The translations under genes and the position numbers were made by a program. Of a stretch of DNA of 64,000 nt, positions 1 through 14,103 are shown one piece after another. The stretch covers positions 20,852,813 to 20,916,812 of the forward strand of contig NC_049980.1 of NCBI RefSeq assembly GCF_000003815.2, read 5' to 3'. Below the pieces are notes generated by a model. It made no database searches. It saw only the letters and a program-made list of their open reading frames with translations, and had not been told where the DNA came from. Positions within the stretch are counted from its first letter, which is position 1; each line of letters starts with the position of its first letter. This DNA is from Branchiostoma floridae (Eukaryota > Chordata > Leptocardii > Amphioxiformes > Branchiostomatidae).

Positions 1-173
1 TACGAAACAAGTCGGAAGAAGTAGCACAAGAGAACATAGCGAAGACTACATACCTGTTAGAAATGCCCTGTAAATTATCAAACTCTAATGTGCATGTTTG
101 TGCTGTGTTGCTTGAAAGGGTATTGGCTGACTGCTGTGCAGTTAGGTTCCGTCTTGTTTATGTATGTATGTAC

Positions 174-204
<31 letters not shown>

Positions 205-3200
205 TTCGCAGATGTTACTTGCGTCATCACCTACCGCTCAGACTGCAGTGAATGTAGAAGTGATCGCTACCTGTGGCGCTACTATATGACAAACCTGCCG
301 AAACCCTCGCACTCCCGTCCAATATGTCCGTGGCGTTTGTTGGCAGCAAAATTAGAAACATTGTCTCCTTGTAGAAGCAATGTATCATAGGAGTTGCATT
401 GGAGTGTTGCATGGAGGTTCGACATAATAAATTAGTTTTATGTAACATCTTTGTTGACATAGTGTTTTGTGTGTAATGGTTGTGATATCTTTACAGATCT
501 AAACAATGCCAATGTTTATTTTGAACAACAGCTACCAGAGAGGAGTGGGGTGAACTTGTGACTATGGTAACAGCTTTACGCGGAAAAGGCACGCTGGTAA
601 TCGTGAAGGATAGAGTGGAAACTCTGCATTAGTTAGAATCGCATTAACAGCGTCGTAATGTTGAGACTCCTGCAGACTGGCGACGGCTGAAATCATTCCT
701 TCTGTGAGTAATTCGTGCCAATCTTCCCCCGGGGAGCGGGAAATAAAACCCGTAAAGCCTTGTAATGATTCTGTTAAACCACACATTCTCACGACCATAA
801 CGTGCATAATTACACCGCGCACACCTCGTGCATACAAAACAGGGAACGCTGCAGCACCCGTACTCGTATGTTTGGTACATGGCTCCATCGTTTCTGGTTA
901 AAGCTCATTCTTCATTCAGATTTAATCTAAAATACAGTCAGGTGACAAAGTATAAATCGTCCCTCGGAAGTACTCTATACTACGCCGTATTTCTTCGTTT
1001 GTTATCTGATACGTGGAGAAAGGTGCAAAACGGCGGTGATATGATTATTCAATGACGTTGTTATTTTATCATGAATGTATCAATGCTGCACTTCTATCCC
1101 TCGTTCCGTTGTACATCGATACAGCACTCTACCAGATACAAGAGACAGCTGGTTTCGCAGAAACAATCCTCCGAGCTCCGAATGTTATGACGATTGTGCA
1201 TTTGCGCTTACACCTGTGATATTTCAATCCACCCACTTTGTGAAATTGCTTCCATTTCCTTAAACATGGCAATTACGGAATGTACGACCGTTTTCGGTTT
1301 ATGTGTTTCACTCAGATTAGACACCGTGTGAAATTGAGATTAATTGACCTTTTCAATGAGTATTCCAGGGAAAATTGTTTAAAATCATAAACTAAACTGC
1401 GCGGGGTGTCCTGGAGGATTTGGGTACCAATCAATTATCCACGCAACAGACAAGAGGCGCCATTGTTATACATACATAATGCACATCTCCAACTTTGTAA
1501 CCTTCCAACACAATTAATTATTTGTACTCCGCAGCGCGCTCAGCATACGGCAGCTAATAGGGCATGCCCGTATGGTTCTTAAACAATACAATAGGATGTG
1601 GTAAATGATTGATTAGCGAAGAACGGCTCGTAAGCACCTGACGGTAAATATCGGAGCCATGAATGGGGAGGGCCATAGACCAGGACCGCAATGAATGGAT
1701 ATCATCGATGATGATGTTTTCATCTTCATTATATTCTATGCAATTTCTCGTCGTAAATCATGGGATAAAAGGTGAATTATATGTGTCGTCGAGCATTTAT
1801 TCATTTCTTGTGGAAATTGAGTTGCTGTTGGTAATAAAACGTACAGTTCGTTTTATTAAGAACCATAAGAACCAATTAACCCTAAAATGTACTGGTCTAA
1901 GGAGACGCGAAGTCGTACATTCTAAACAGTTAAGCTTAGCAAACTTGAGTTAGTCCTACATGTAGCAGAAAAATGCTGTGTTTCCGGTCCTTATGGTCTG
2001 TATTCTCTGATTGTTTGCTCCTGTTTATGTTGTGGGTTTCACATTTCGGCCGATGTGTCCACCAAAACACTTTATCAGAGTTAAAACTGAAATGCATCTG
2101 GGACTGGTATCTTCAACATCACATTGTAATTGTATAGATATACAACGAGAACACACATGTTTAGACTTGATATGTGATTTCTACTAAATATAGCGTTTAT
2201 AGAATTGTTTTAAATCAAGAAATCAATTTGGAATTTATGTACAATGAGAAAAGGACATGAACACGTTCACGGTAAAGCGTCGACACTCTAACCTGTCCAA
2301 GTGCTGAAACGCTGTTGCTGTGTCTCGAGAACCTCTCCAGCATTTCGTCACAAGCACTCTAATTGGTTGATTTTGCTGAAAATGATCAATACTAACAACC
2401 GAGCTGATAAAAACAAATCGTGATTTTCTTAAACACATTGTCAGTCAGGTGTACGTGTATTCCGGTTGCTAAATACGTACAAAAGATAGATGGGGCAACA
2501 AAATGCCGCAATTTCCATTTTATTTTCAGAACTGTATACGCGGCTTCGTGCATCATCGTGAATGCATGTCGACTTATGAGGACTTACGTTTGGTCGCGCA
2601 AATCAGTATGTTACTAGGATCTGTACAAAATCTTACCCCTGGATCAACTTCGATTTATGAAGAACTCTTCAAAATTCACGACATTTCAATCTATTGGAAA
2701 TGGCATTGAATTCTGCTCTTGATGACGACGCCTACATTTTTCCCACCACACATCGCTTCCTCCTCGGGCCGTGGGACTTCTGACATGTAAAAGGTGAGAG
2801 CTGTGGAGACTTGGGCGCTGTGTTGAACATGCTGAGTCGTGGGTTCGTGCGATAACGTCTCACGTTGACTACAATATTACCCGGATCTTTCTGTGCACGA
2901 CTTCATCTACATAAACTCGGGGATGTAACGTTTTCGTGTGCGTGTGCAGTGGCCCCACATTCAGCGGCAAGGTTCAATAACACGCTGCATTTCTCGTCTT
3001 CCATTTGTTAGGCGAGACGGGCCGCCGGCGATCGCCTACTTTATTGCTCTCGCTCATAAAACTATGCAGAACGAAATGGCAATGAATAGAAGCACTCGGC
3101 TCGGAATACAAATATCAAACCAAGATATACACAGATTCCTTTTGAGAATTGTACAGCAACAAAACGACTCTTGTTTTCTTTTCCATGTTGTCCACCGTGA

Positions 3201-6200
3201 GTAGTTAGTGTTTGCCATACCCCAAGGCTGAACGTTTTTATCGGATAATTACCTGTATGAAGCAGCAGCCCTCCAGACTTTCCATATTTAGTTGTCAACC
3301 TGATTCGCTTGAAGGACCGTCTTTGTGATTACCAGTTCGATATGTTAATTTTCTTCCACAAAGCGATCAGTAAGTGCGATTGTCGCTTGTCGATCAGGAT
3401 GAGAATACTGAAGATAGACCCTCATGTATTAATAAAATCTATTATTGATCTACAGTTTAAATTATTGCGTTTACAGGAAATCCTATGATTGTGAAGTCAG
3501 TGGTGGTTAAAAGGCTATCGGGCGTTTGGCATTTGGAATAGCTTGAAGGAACTAGGCGGTAGAGCGGCTCTGTTGGGCTGACTGTTCGCCCTCCGCTCGC
3601 AGAACGCCCGCCGAGTTATTCACGACCAAACTCCCACAGATGTCAGGGGGATAAATAATACATGTTTTAATAGAGATAAAAGGATGATGGAAAATCGATT
3701 GCCTCCGCGACATGGTGCGTAATCACCATTGTCGGAGAAACCTTACACGCCGAACGGGCGCTTAACTCACCCACTTGCGCTGACTGCGATCCTGCCGAAT
3801 AGGAGGCCATGTTCAAATTACACGCACAGAAATTACTCACGAATCATGTACCCTCGTACGGAAAAGTGTGGGTCTAAAACGTTACAATCTTAACAAACGC
3901 ACTTCTGCTTTAGGTTTGGAAGACTGTGGGCCATGGAGAGATCTTTGGAGATGCTGCCAGCGCTTGGGCGAAGCCTTAGAGGATGTTAGAGAAACTGCTC
4001 ATCGCACAAATTCATTTTGGCACGCAGCCCCTCAAAGCATGTTGTATGGTCCGTAAAGTACGGAGCTTATGAATTAAAACGTAACGAGTCCATCACGTGC
4101 ATGGCCATGAACGTAATACAGAGGGCATGTCGATTTCAATGTTATCTCTCCTGCCCTGATCAATAGTCAGGTCGGGTATGGTTCTGTTGGTTGGTGTCTT
4201 CCTTACTGAACTTCCCAGTCCGTATCTTGGGGCGCCCAGCTCGTGTGTTTGATAAGCGGTGTGGGGGAGCCGCGATGGCCTGCGGTGATTCTCTTGAAAG
4301 GCTGCATTTGATGGGCTGACGCGTAATCGAATTGTGAATTTCGGTGGCGATGTAAATGGGCTGGCGGGTGCCGGGGGCCAGACCGGGAAGCTGACCTGAA
4401 TACAGAAGCATCTTCACAGATATCGGATAGAAAGACGTCATTATACAGGCGATTTTACCTAATGTTTGTACGGGAACATAAACTAGAGCGAAACAGCAAC
4501 CATTCAAGGATATAGTGTATTGGTTCGAATCGCCTGAGAACGATTACTTCTGATTAAGTCAGTAACATGTTTATAACTCAATCTTTATCACACTTTTCTC
4601 TAATGTTATCTAAAGAAATCCATCATATCGTAAGATAATGAAATTGTACTATTCTCATGTTACTCCCTTTAACGACTTCATGTTGTACAATAAGGTGGAG
4701 GGTCACGCCCGCTGAAGTACAAGATCACTAAAACGTGACAGGAAAAGTCCATGTGACAGGAATATAAAATGAAGTCTTAGAAACAACCGCATCCTTGTGA
4801 CGATGATATGTCGAACGCCAGAGCCTTTGTGACAGGACGTCCGTTCAAATTCAGGGTAGCTTAGGAAAAAGCTTTCCTCGGCACGTTTGCTGCCGCCAAG
4901 CGGGCGGGCTGTGCGCGTAGAATGGTGCAGTCTTGAGTTAGTTATCACTCTTCAAAGGTATCACATTTCTCAATGCTGGCCTCACGATGGCTGTTATTAC
5001 TAGAGAATTGCTGCACGGTGCATTTTCCTCACCACAGCCGATTTCATTAGTTGTCTGGAGTTTACCAATAGCTACCGCCTTACTGTACAGGTCCAGTGGC
5101 GGAGGTTTTGTTGGAACCGGCTTGTTCCCTCACAACGGAACACTTTGTTGTACCTGGTTTACTTTTCTAAAAATGTTACAAACTAGAAAAAGCAACATGA
5201 GGGCGCAAAATTCCATCACTGTGTCTAGATAAAACATTAAGGCACGTCAGTCCAAAACACAGCAACTCAACAACTAACAACTGTCTAATGCTCTCGATGA
5301 TATCGCCTTGACTTGTTATCAAACAGATTAAGTAATGTTAGTTACGACAGCAAAATATCGTAGACTCGCAGGGTCGCGCAGTCTAATATTGGTATCGTAG
5401 ACTTAATGCCATGAACCACCACTATTCTCTAATAGGTACTACTCTTGGCCTGCATGTATCCCCCTGAACACTACCTGAATGTTTAGGTACCTGAACACAA
5501 CAAAATGTCTCCTGGTCCAATTGCAATCTGAATGAAAACTTGTTCTAAGATCTACAAAAAAAGCCTCCCTTGCAATTGTGCCAAGGCCACCGCCCAAACT
5601 TGTAAAGATCGATTCACGACAAACCGTCAACTATTAAACCGACGGTCACTGAATTCTAAGCTACATGTCCAAGATTATGATATATGACAGAAATCCAGCA
5701 ATCGTATCCAGCACAAGTTCCAGGTCACAGATATGCATACGGTCACAGACGATTTTATTACCTTTTCTCCCTCCCTCTAGTGATTGGGACCGTTGGTGTC
5801 AAGTGACAGCGGTAGAAGTAATATCGGAAACCCGGAAAATTTTCAGTGAAATTTTGTCCTCTGCGACGTCGATCCTACGTGATCCGAATACGATTCTCAT
5901 CAGCACAAATTGATTTAGCAAGGAAATGTGAAGTGATCTTCTCTTTGTATGTCTATATCTTTTTTTTCTGCTCGAATTATAAATTTGCACGGCAACGAAT
6001 GATTGTAGTTGAATTAAAAAAGCGCGCGGTGACGGCTAATGTGGGGGTTTGGGAAAACCAATTTCAGTGAATCACAAACGTCGAGGTTTTATCGGGAAGA
6101 CCTCTTGCCCCTATAGACAAAACCAGCAGAAAGTTGGCGCCGAAGCTTATGGGTTCTCTCGTTCCCATCATTCGTCACTGTCTGCCATGTTCATAGCCAC

Positions 6201-9200
6201 AATCACACCACTATGTTACCCCATCGATTGGAGGCGATTCGTAATGCTATCCGAGATTTCTGTCCAATTCTAAACCATCCGGCTCTCTTGAAACCGTACA
6301 CACTGAAAAGAAACAAGTTAACAAAAAATTTGGCTACGTTACAACCGATCCATACCAACCGAAATATTGAATATTCTATTTGCAAAGCGTTGAAGCGTTA
6401 CCGTCTGAAAGAAATAATTCAATAATTCAAAATCTTTATATAGCGTTATATAAGATTCGATGACTCAGTGTCTTATCTGAAAATGTTATCACGAGGTGAG
6501 GTCTTCTTTTTCACTCTCTTCGCTTTAACGATTGACACAAAGAAATTCAAGCCGATCATCTCTCTTTCGGTTGTATTGAAATTATGACATCGATCGGCGG
6601 GGGAGACGGATTGAATTTGTGAGGGTTAGTTACGTGGTTGAATCGTCTTCGTGACAATCTTCCGACTTAGTTGCCGTATCAGGCGCTGACCCATTTTAAA
6701 ATGTGGAGGAAAATCAATTCCCGAGGAATCCAATATTTTATCCGCTCTCTCACAGCTGGCGTATGAGAAGCATTCCCAACGTACTTATAATGAGGGGCGT
6801 GTCGTCTGGACTAAGGCCCTACCTGGATCAATCTCACATCGTCACGCGGTAAATCGTACTGAAGGCCAAGGGCACCTTCATCACAAAATAGAATCAAGAT
6901 CTAACATCCGGGGCTCGTTACTAAACCGCCATTACTAACTTTGGGGAAATTCCTTATAATTAGTTGCCAAATCTCTTGCAGTTTTGTAAGACGTTTAGTA
7001 TCTTTTTTCTTATCTCATCCATAGGGCAATGAAGCAGGTGCTTTTGAAAAATTTGCTATTTTCGCGTCCACCGAAAAGAGTATCTATGACTTATCCTTGC
7101 ACATGTACATCTTAGGACATATTGCACCATTCCTACTGTGTACTCATTTTCACTGACATACTGACAACATCCGTGTCCTACACAGAAAGAATATGTTACA
7201 TGTAAAACAAAAAGATTAGTAAACATGCATGATTTGAAATTTATCACAAAGACGGATAATATTATGCATTTAAGCACTGTAGTTAAGATAGAGGAAAGTA
7301 TATATGCCTTTTTTTCTTTGCACATACATTAGATGTTCTAAAATAGAATGGGAAGTGACGTCACAGTTTGCTCTACTAGATCTTAGAAGAATCAGTGAGA
7401 TGTTTGTGTTGAGGTCGAGCACAAAGTATACCAGAAGAGACTTTGCTATTCATTTGTCATCAACAGATTGTGTATACATTAATTGATAAAATAATGGAAA
7501 TGGGGATTAATTGACGTATCACCAACTTGTCTCATTTACATTTACATTTCTGTTATTCATTTTGTATTTATGTGTTTTGACATTGGCTTTTTACTCTTAA
7601 ACTGCTTGAAACAATTGTTTATTAACATATCTTATGCAATTACTATGCATGTATCGATGCTACGTTTAATAAATGAGGTATTCAACACTTGTCATTTAAT
7701 CATTTTTATAAATACATGTGTCTGATTAGATAAATGTGTTTACATCGAATGAAGAGCATATTGAGTGATTGCATAGCGTACATTTATATCACACAAACCG
7801 CAAGAATTATGAAAATAATGGAAACGGCGTATAGATATATAAACCAGAGTGCAACCGCCTTCTGTCTTCCAGACACATTTGACCCATGGCCAATGTCACG
7901 TCTCTGGAAGGTCACGTGTTACAACTGGCGGGTCAGTTTAATCGGACGACAGACACTTCGGTTGAAACGTCATTGTGGAAAGTCTTTTTTCCTTATGATG
8001 GAGGAGGGGGCAAAGGTGGTGAAGTTTCATTCCCAATTGTTTTCTGAAGAGTTATATTTGTCGACTTGTGGGGAAAATGTTGATAAAAGATTACAATCTC
8101 CTAATGTACTGAATGTCCAACTGACCATGGGTACATACACACATGTACATAAAATTTATATGGCTTAATTTTCTACCAGCTTGTAATGAGGTCACGAACG
8201 GAATGGGTCACTGACAACAGAAACTCAATACGTACATAAGTGTGTCAGGCGGGCCCGGAAATCCATGCTTGTGCAGGGCCAAGTGTCAAGGCTAGCCGTG
8301 TCAAAGGTCGAACCCAAACATATGCAGTAATGGTAAATCTTTTACAGTTCACTTTTAAGACCGATACCTTGCTTTTGTGTTTCTGATTTGAAAACACGCA
8401 TTCTGAGAAGACAGCCTGTTTTACTTCATAACGCACTGTGTGAACACTTCCCAAAGTGTTGTTCTAATGCCAGACGTTGTTGGACAAGAACAAGGGCGAT
8501 TTATCTTGTTTTACTCCGATGTAAACATTTGTATCACAACTGAGGGATGAGGCTGTGGTGCAAGAAGGAAATTTCATGTACTGTATACGTAACCCGGGGT
8601 ATTTCTGCCACAGACAGATAGACAATAAAATTTTGTCACAGAATGACAGACGAAAGGACAATGGCACCGTGTGGCTGATTACGTTATAGGTATTGTGCTG
8701 AATTAACATTGAACTCATTTTTCTTGGTGCGAAGTTTTTCTCTTGTGTGCAAAGGTTAGGTAAACTCTGAGAAAAGGAGGCCGGTAGATTTCAGGGCTGC
8801 TTGCTCTGTGGGTCAGACGGCGTTAGTGGGGGGATCCCCGCACGGCGGACGTGACGGATGTGTCCGCAGACGCGGGCTGACAGGCGCAGGGGCAGGGCTG
8901 TGTGGACGGGAATCATGTCGGACAGCGGGATTGGGTTATCGAACACGTCAGGGTGTCATCATGGCTTTCACTGTCACTGACAGGAACTCTGAGAGCTTCA
9001 CTTTGGGCAGCGGGAGAGGGTGTCCGATTTAGATATCATTTACCCTCCAAAACAAAACCGATCATGGAGAAGCAATTCACTCTAGATGTGATTTCAGACG
9101 AAACACAACACACAAGTATGCGCCAGTGCGTTTTACGCTATGGCTGCGTGCTATGGAGGAAGTTTTTGGCCAGGACCCTTTTGTAATAATCTTCCATCAT

Positions 9201-12200
9201 CCGTTTTGAGTCAGACTGAGCAACCAGAGCCCGATTGTCCCGGTATGAAGCGCGTGACGATAGCCTCTTGCAGAATACGGTACACACTTTGAAGTCTTTC
9301 AAGGCGCTATTTATAGATCAGAAATGAGATGAGCACTGACACGTTTTTCGTAAAAAGGTAAAAAAAAAAAACACTTCATGGCCATATCAATGGCGACCTT
9401 CAAATCGTTGCCATTCCAGGACGGAAAAGGCCTGTCTTTCATATCCACTGTTTGAAACCTCTGGCCTCTCCAGTGCCATTGTATGTTAGCCCTTGTAAAC
9501 TAACTAGGATGATACCCAGGCTAGCATGAAGGTGCCCTAGGTTTGATATGCAAGTCAGGACCTTTGGAGACCCGTGCATCTCCCCATCGCGCGCCATTAA
9601 GTAAGGATTCATTAGCAGGGTAAACAGTGATTCGTCTCCCTGTGGAGACTGATTACCGGACAGGACGAGAAGCCAGGTTAGAGCATTATGGGCTTGCAAC
9701 GGATTCCCCGGATGTAGCTGATGATCACGGGTGAAAAGATAGTACCATTAGGAACTTCACAGCATCTGTAACAGCAGCGGTGCTATGAGAATATAAGACC
9801 AGAGTTCTTCTACCTCCTCCATACCACTTGTGCATATCTCGTGATGATTGATACACCCACTTCAGTTCATGAGAAAGTCTCAGCTCTCATTGTGCAAGTC
9901 GAAATTGCCAAGTCTCACCCATCTGAATACCCGTCTCTCCTCATACCAGGGTCACTTCATGTACCGAACCGGGGGCCGGTTTACGAAAATGAATAAGAAG
10001 TATATATTAAAAAAATGCACGAAAATGTGGTCGAGGATATTTTCTTAACTGTTTTGTGTGTTTTGTTGTCTTTTAAATCATACAGTGCTCGTTCCTGCAA
10101 ACTGCCCGGTCGGGCCCCGGGTTGGAAATGAGACCGCAGTATAACACGTGTTATGCGTTCTCATAATCCAACACTTCAGGTGTTAGATTAACGTTCACAG
10201 CTTAATGTTGCATTTAGGCTTGGATATTCACCATAGTCCTGAATATCATTCTTACTTTATAACGTTTCCTTTTGTTTTTCATGTTCACTGTTAGTAGTAA
10301 TGAAATGTAGACCGAGAGTTTTTCATGTAGTTTCATGACATAGTCTGCTGTCGGTATTTATTTGTCTTTGTCCATGTGAATCCTGGAAAGTAATACCGGG
10401 CTGCCGTACATGGTTATTCAGGTCGGCATGCGGGCTGGCCGGGCGCACGCCCCAGCCTCGTGCCTCGGGAAAAGCGCTCAACGCATCATAGCTCCGCGCT
10501 TTTATGCATGAAACTCCATTCCCCAAATGCCTTTAAAAAGATCGGCTCGGTCGTAATGGAAGCGTTTCAGTGGCCGCCCCCACGCGCGCTGCAAGTGTAA
10601 ACTTGATTAGGTTTCCGTGCGCGCTGCTCCCGACACACGCAAAGCGCTACCGCCCTGCGGACATTAGATCATTGTCTGCTGCAATAAAGACATGTCTACT
10701 CTCAGGAAGACCGGATAAACCGACACAATGCAGAGATTCTCCATCCATATTTGCTCGCGAATCAATATGTTTTCCACCGTGCGACAGTATGACCGGTATG
10801 ACGGGTAGAAGTGATTTCCCCAGTCCACAGGACTGAGACCGCCGAGTAGATGACCGGATGGATAAGAACATCGATCGGACCTTAGCTGGCCATGCAATCC
10901 AATCATCCCGTCTCCCAGGTCCTCAGTCTTGTGAACACATGGTAAAAACATCAAAACTGGTGCTGAGTTTTCCACACTAGGCAAACTAGCCATGGGAAGT
11001 TAGAGAGTGGATGCTGTTGATGACATCACGACTTATACCACGGTCACATTTCCAAACTGGGGCCTGGCCTGGCTCTCTGTCACGTCAGAACGAAAATAGA
11101 CGAGTATACTAGTATCAAGAAATATTCACAAATTATGTTCCTTTTTTAATGTTCTGTGTGCTTTGTTCTCCCCTGTTTCACTTTTTATTCCCGCAAACTG
11201 CCGCGGACGCATTATGGAAACATGCCCCTGGCTTACATTACACGATTGTTTAGATGTGCTTTGGAAAGTGAACAGCGACACTTTGAACAGTGATCCCTCT
11301 CACAAATACTGGGTTTTCATCTAAATCATTTAGCACAGATTGTGTTTGGCATTATCAAGACAAGATCTGAATTCATGCCTCACACAGCTCGTGACCCGCC
11401 GGTCCGCCCGGCCTAAACCTTTAATGGATCCGCCTGTCCTGGAGCAGGGAGATTTACAGGTTAACGGACTGATAAATTTATAAAGTTGGACAGGTGCACA
11501 TCGGTCTTGTAAGGTGTTACTGGGGTCAGAGAGAGGTGCAGTCAGATGTACCTAGGTTCAAAACGGTAGCACAAGACACTGTATCGTGAACGAAAGGCAC
11601 TTGCTAAGCGCCATCGATCTCGTTCAAATGCCAATTCAGAATTGCATGCATTTCCAGGTTCAAAAAGCCTACTGTCAGTAGTAGCATTTGACAGATGCAC
11701 GCTTGCTAAAAGCCGTGAGAGTGGTGTGTGTATTACCGAGTAGAACACTTACACCTCATCCTTGCGCCATTTTACCTGGAGTTTGTGGGTACAAGGGATG
11801 AATCGTTAATCCCTCAAATGCCCCGATCGATCGTTCTTTCCCCCTAGCTGCCATTTTGCTACGTGGACAGCTTTCCCCATTACCCCACGCCGCGCACGTA
11901 TAACAAAGCCGCCTTGTCAATCACTGACCCGCTACAGTTGCGAGACATGCACGGCATAGAGACAACTTCTCCCCGATGGGATTTGGCTGGCTTCCGTGGC
12001 CTCCGTGACTCCGACTGTTACTGCCTTTTTTTATTGGGAAAATGGCGGTGTTGAATTCGCACAGCGGGATAGTTCTACCGTGGGGCGAAGTGGCGCATTC
12101 AGTCCACATCGCGTGTCCGCCAAGATTGATGCTCCCCGCTCCTACCCGCTGGAACTAACTCCTCTCGCGCTCATCAATCCTCAGTCTAATGCGTGACAGA

Positions 12201-14069
12201 CACAGTTGCAACCATAATATTTCTCACTCGTTCCCATCCGTCACTTCCCAGATGTTAATATAGAGCAGATAGGCCTTTTCACACAAAACCTGTCATGTTC
12301 GATCGGCGTATCGAATGTCTTACAGCGGCAGTGGTAAAGCGCACGGGGAGGAAAATCATATCGTGTTACCGACTGAACAGGAGAGCAGTAGTTGGCCAAT
12401 TTATTTAACCTACGGGCTCCTTTTCAGGTTAAATAGGCCGTGCGTCTTACGGGCGCTGCTGTACAAGGGAGTAATGTGCCCTGAAGAAATCGCTTCAATA
12501 CCACTCAGGGTCAGGCGTTGGTTATATAAAAATGGAAAAGCATCTCCTGGAATTCTGGAGGCCAACTGTGAACTTAGAAAGTGAATGAAAACTGGTGTCA
12601 TCCTCCAGCTACATGTCTTAATGACATAACTCACCTCATGAGACAAGAGGACGCCAATCATTTAGCACTAATTTGGGGTCCTATTCACTAAATCGCAAAA
12701 TTCATATTTCTAGAACCATAGAACCATAAGAGGGCATCAAGTTCTGATTAGAAATTATCACTTCCTCATGTTTTCCAATGTGGAACATTGATACCATGTA
12801 GACTAGTAGGTTATTGCGCTAGTCAATGTAATTTCCTCGCGTGGCAGATTAGCCGTCTTGCCGCGATGAAACGCCGCTGTTGGAAAGCGGATCTAATCTA
12901 CCTAAGACTCTGTGCCATTAGGAGGTTCTGATAGCTCAGGTTTAGGCACGTTTGAGTTGCTTTGTGCTAAAGCATGGCGTTCCCCGTGAAGGGGTAATGA
13001 CGTTAGTGTGTGAGCGGTAAGTGGTGTTTCAGCACCAAGGACAGGGATCACGCCAGCACAAGTGTTAAAACCTCCGCTCACGCACAGTCCAACAGCGGAC
13101 AAGCACACGCTATGTCAACACACTCCCTCTTAAAAAGCGCATATAAGTTAATCACCCGGGTACAGTTCACATACACGTACTGGTGTTACTAAGGGACTCA
13201 TAGTGGTCAATGTTCGGTCAGACGGACACTCCGCGAAGGGCAATGTGGTGACACTGAGTCACATAGCACACCAAATGGCCAGAAAATCATTTAATCTGCA
13301 ATGGGCTGTAGGAGGTTAAAACTGGTCGTCGTGCTGGGAATACTGAACAGCGCGCTGGTCATCATCCACTGACGACAGAGCAGCACCCCATCTCCTCCAT
13401 CAGTTATTACGGCCAGCAGAGCGCAGATCACTCGGTGTTCAGGCCGAATTAATCTGGCGTGGCGCCAACGAGCCTGCAGAGGGGACATCTAGAGGTCCTC
13501 TCGCCGACGTTGTGACAACGTGCGGAGTAACTTAACGTTCTTCAAGACAAAGCTGAGGGCTTTGTGGAGTGGTGATTCATACTGCATATCTGTAGCTCAC
13601 ATGTCCTCAACTCGTATGGATGTAACATATTTTACCCGGTTTGACGTGCGGAAACGAAGGGTTAGTGAGGGGGTTACTGGGTTATACAAAACATTTTTGA
13701 AAGTAGAAATGGTTTCAAACCTCGAATCACTACGGATAATTAACTTTTAATAGATGCTAAATTGTGTGCGATTAAGATGAAAGAGATGACATGCGCGTCG
13801 CCCAATTACATAGAAAAAACTGTAATGTATGACGCGGTCAGGTAACGACTTGTTACGACTTCATTGCTCATTCTGCTGTGTCGCTGGATATATCTTATTT
13901 CAATCAATGCTTTGTAAAACAAAGGGTATGACTAAGGACAACACGTATCTGATTCTTTATCTGTTATGAGATCTAATTTTTGCATGTGGTGACCTCTGGT
14001 ACCTCTACGTTAGGCATATATCCATTCCAGAATCGTTCTTACCTTTTTGATGATTTCTACAAAGCCTTT
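1..14069. other. Non-coding stretch, no gene recognised
   Basis: I found no open frame here with a recognisable domain. The longest frames are about 145 codons or less, overlap on both strands and lack protein-family character. No tRNA or rRNA was recognised. The stretch is AT-leaning with a few GC-richer patches (about 8810-8960, 10410-10640 and 11860-12180) that could be regulatory, but nothing in the sequence proves this. Confidence 0.6.
157..200. repeat. (TATG)n microsatellite
   Basis: A run of TATG/TGTA tetranucleotides with one interruption (TACG) near position 171. Simple repeat. Confidence 0.9.
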
Positions 14070-14081
14070 GACTTTTACAGT
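14070..14081. repeat. Target-site duplication, left copy, of the LINE
   Basis: GACTTTTACAGT occurs here and again at 16162-16173, exactly flanking the reverse-transcriptase element. Bases on either side of the two copies differ. The last T could also be counted as the first base of the pentanucleotide tail. Confidence 0.85.
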
Positions 14082-14103
14082 TCAGTTCAGTTCAGTTCAG
14101 TTC
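14078..14103 (-). repeat. (TTCAG)n 3' tail of the LINE
   Basis: Five units of TTCAG on the plus strand (CTGAA on the element strand). The tail overlaps the last codons and stop of the RT frame, so the element has almost no 3' UTR. Short tandem-repeat tails of this kind are characteristic of RTE-type LINEs. Confidence 0.85.
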
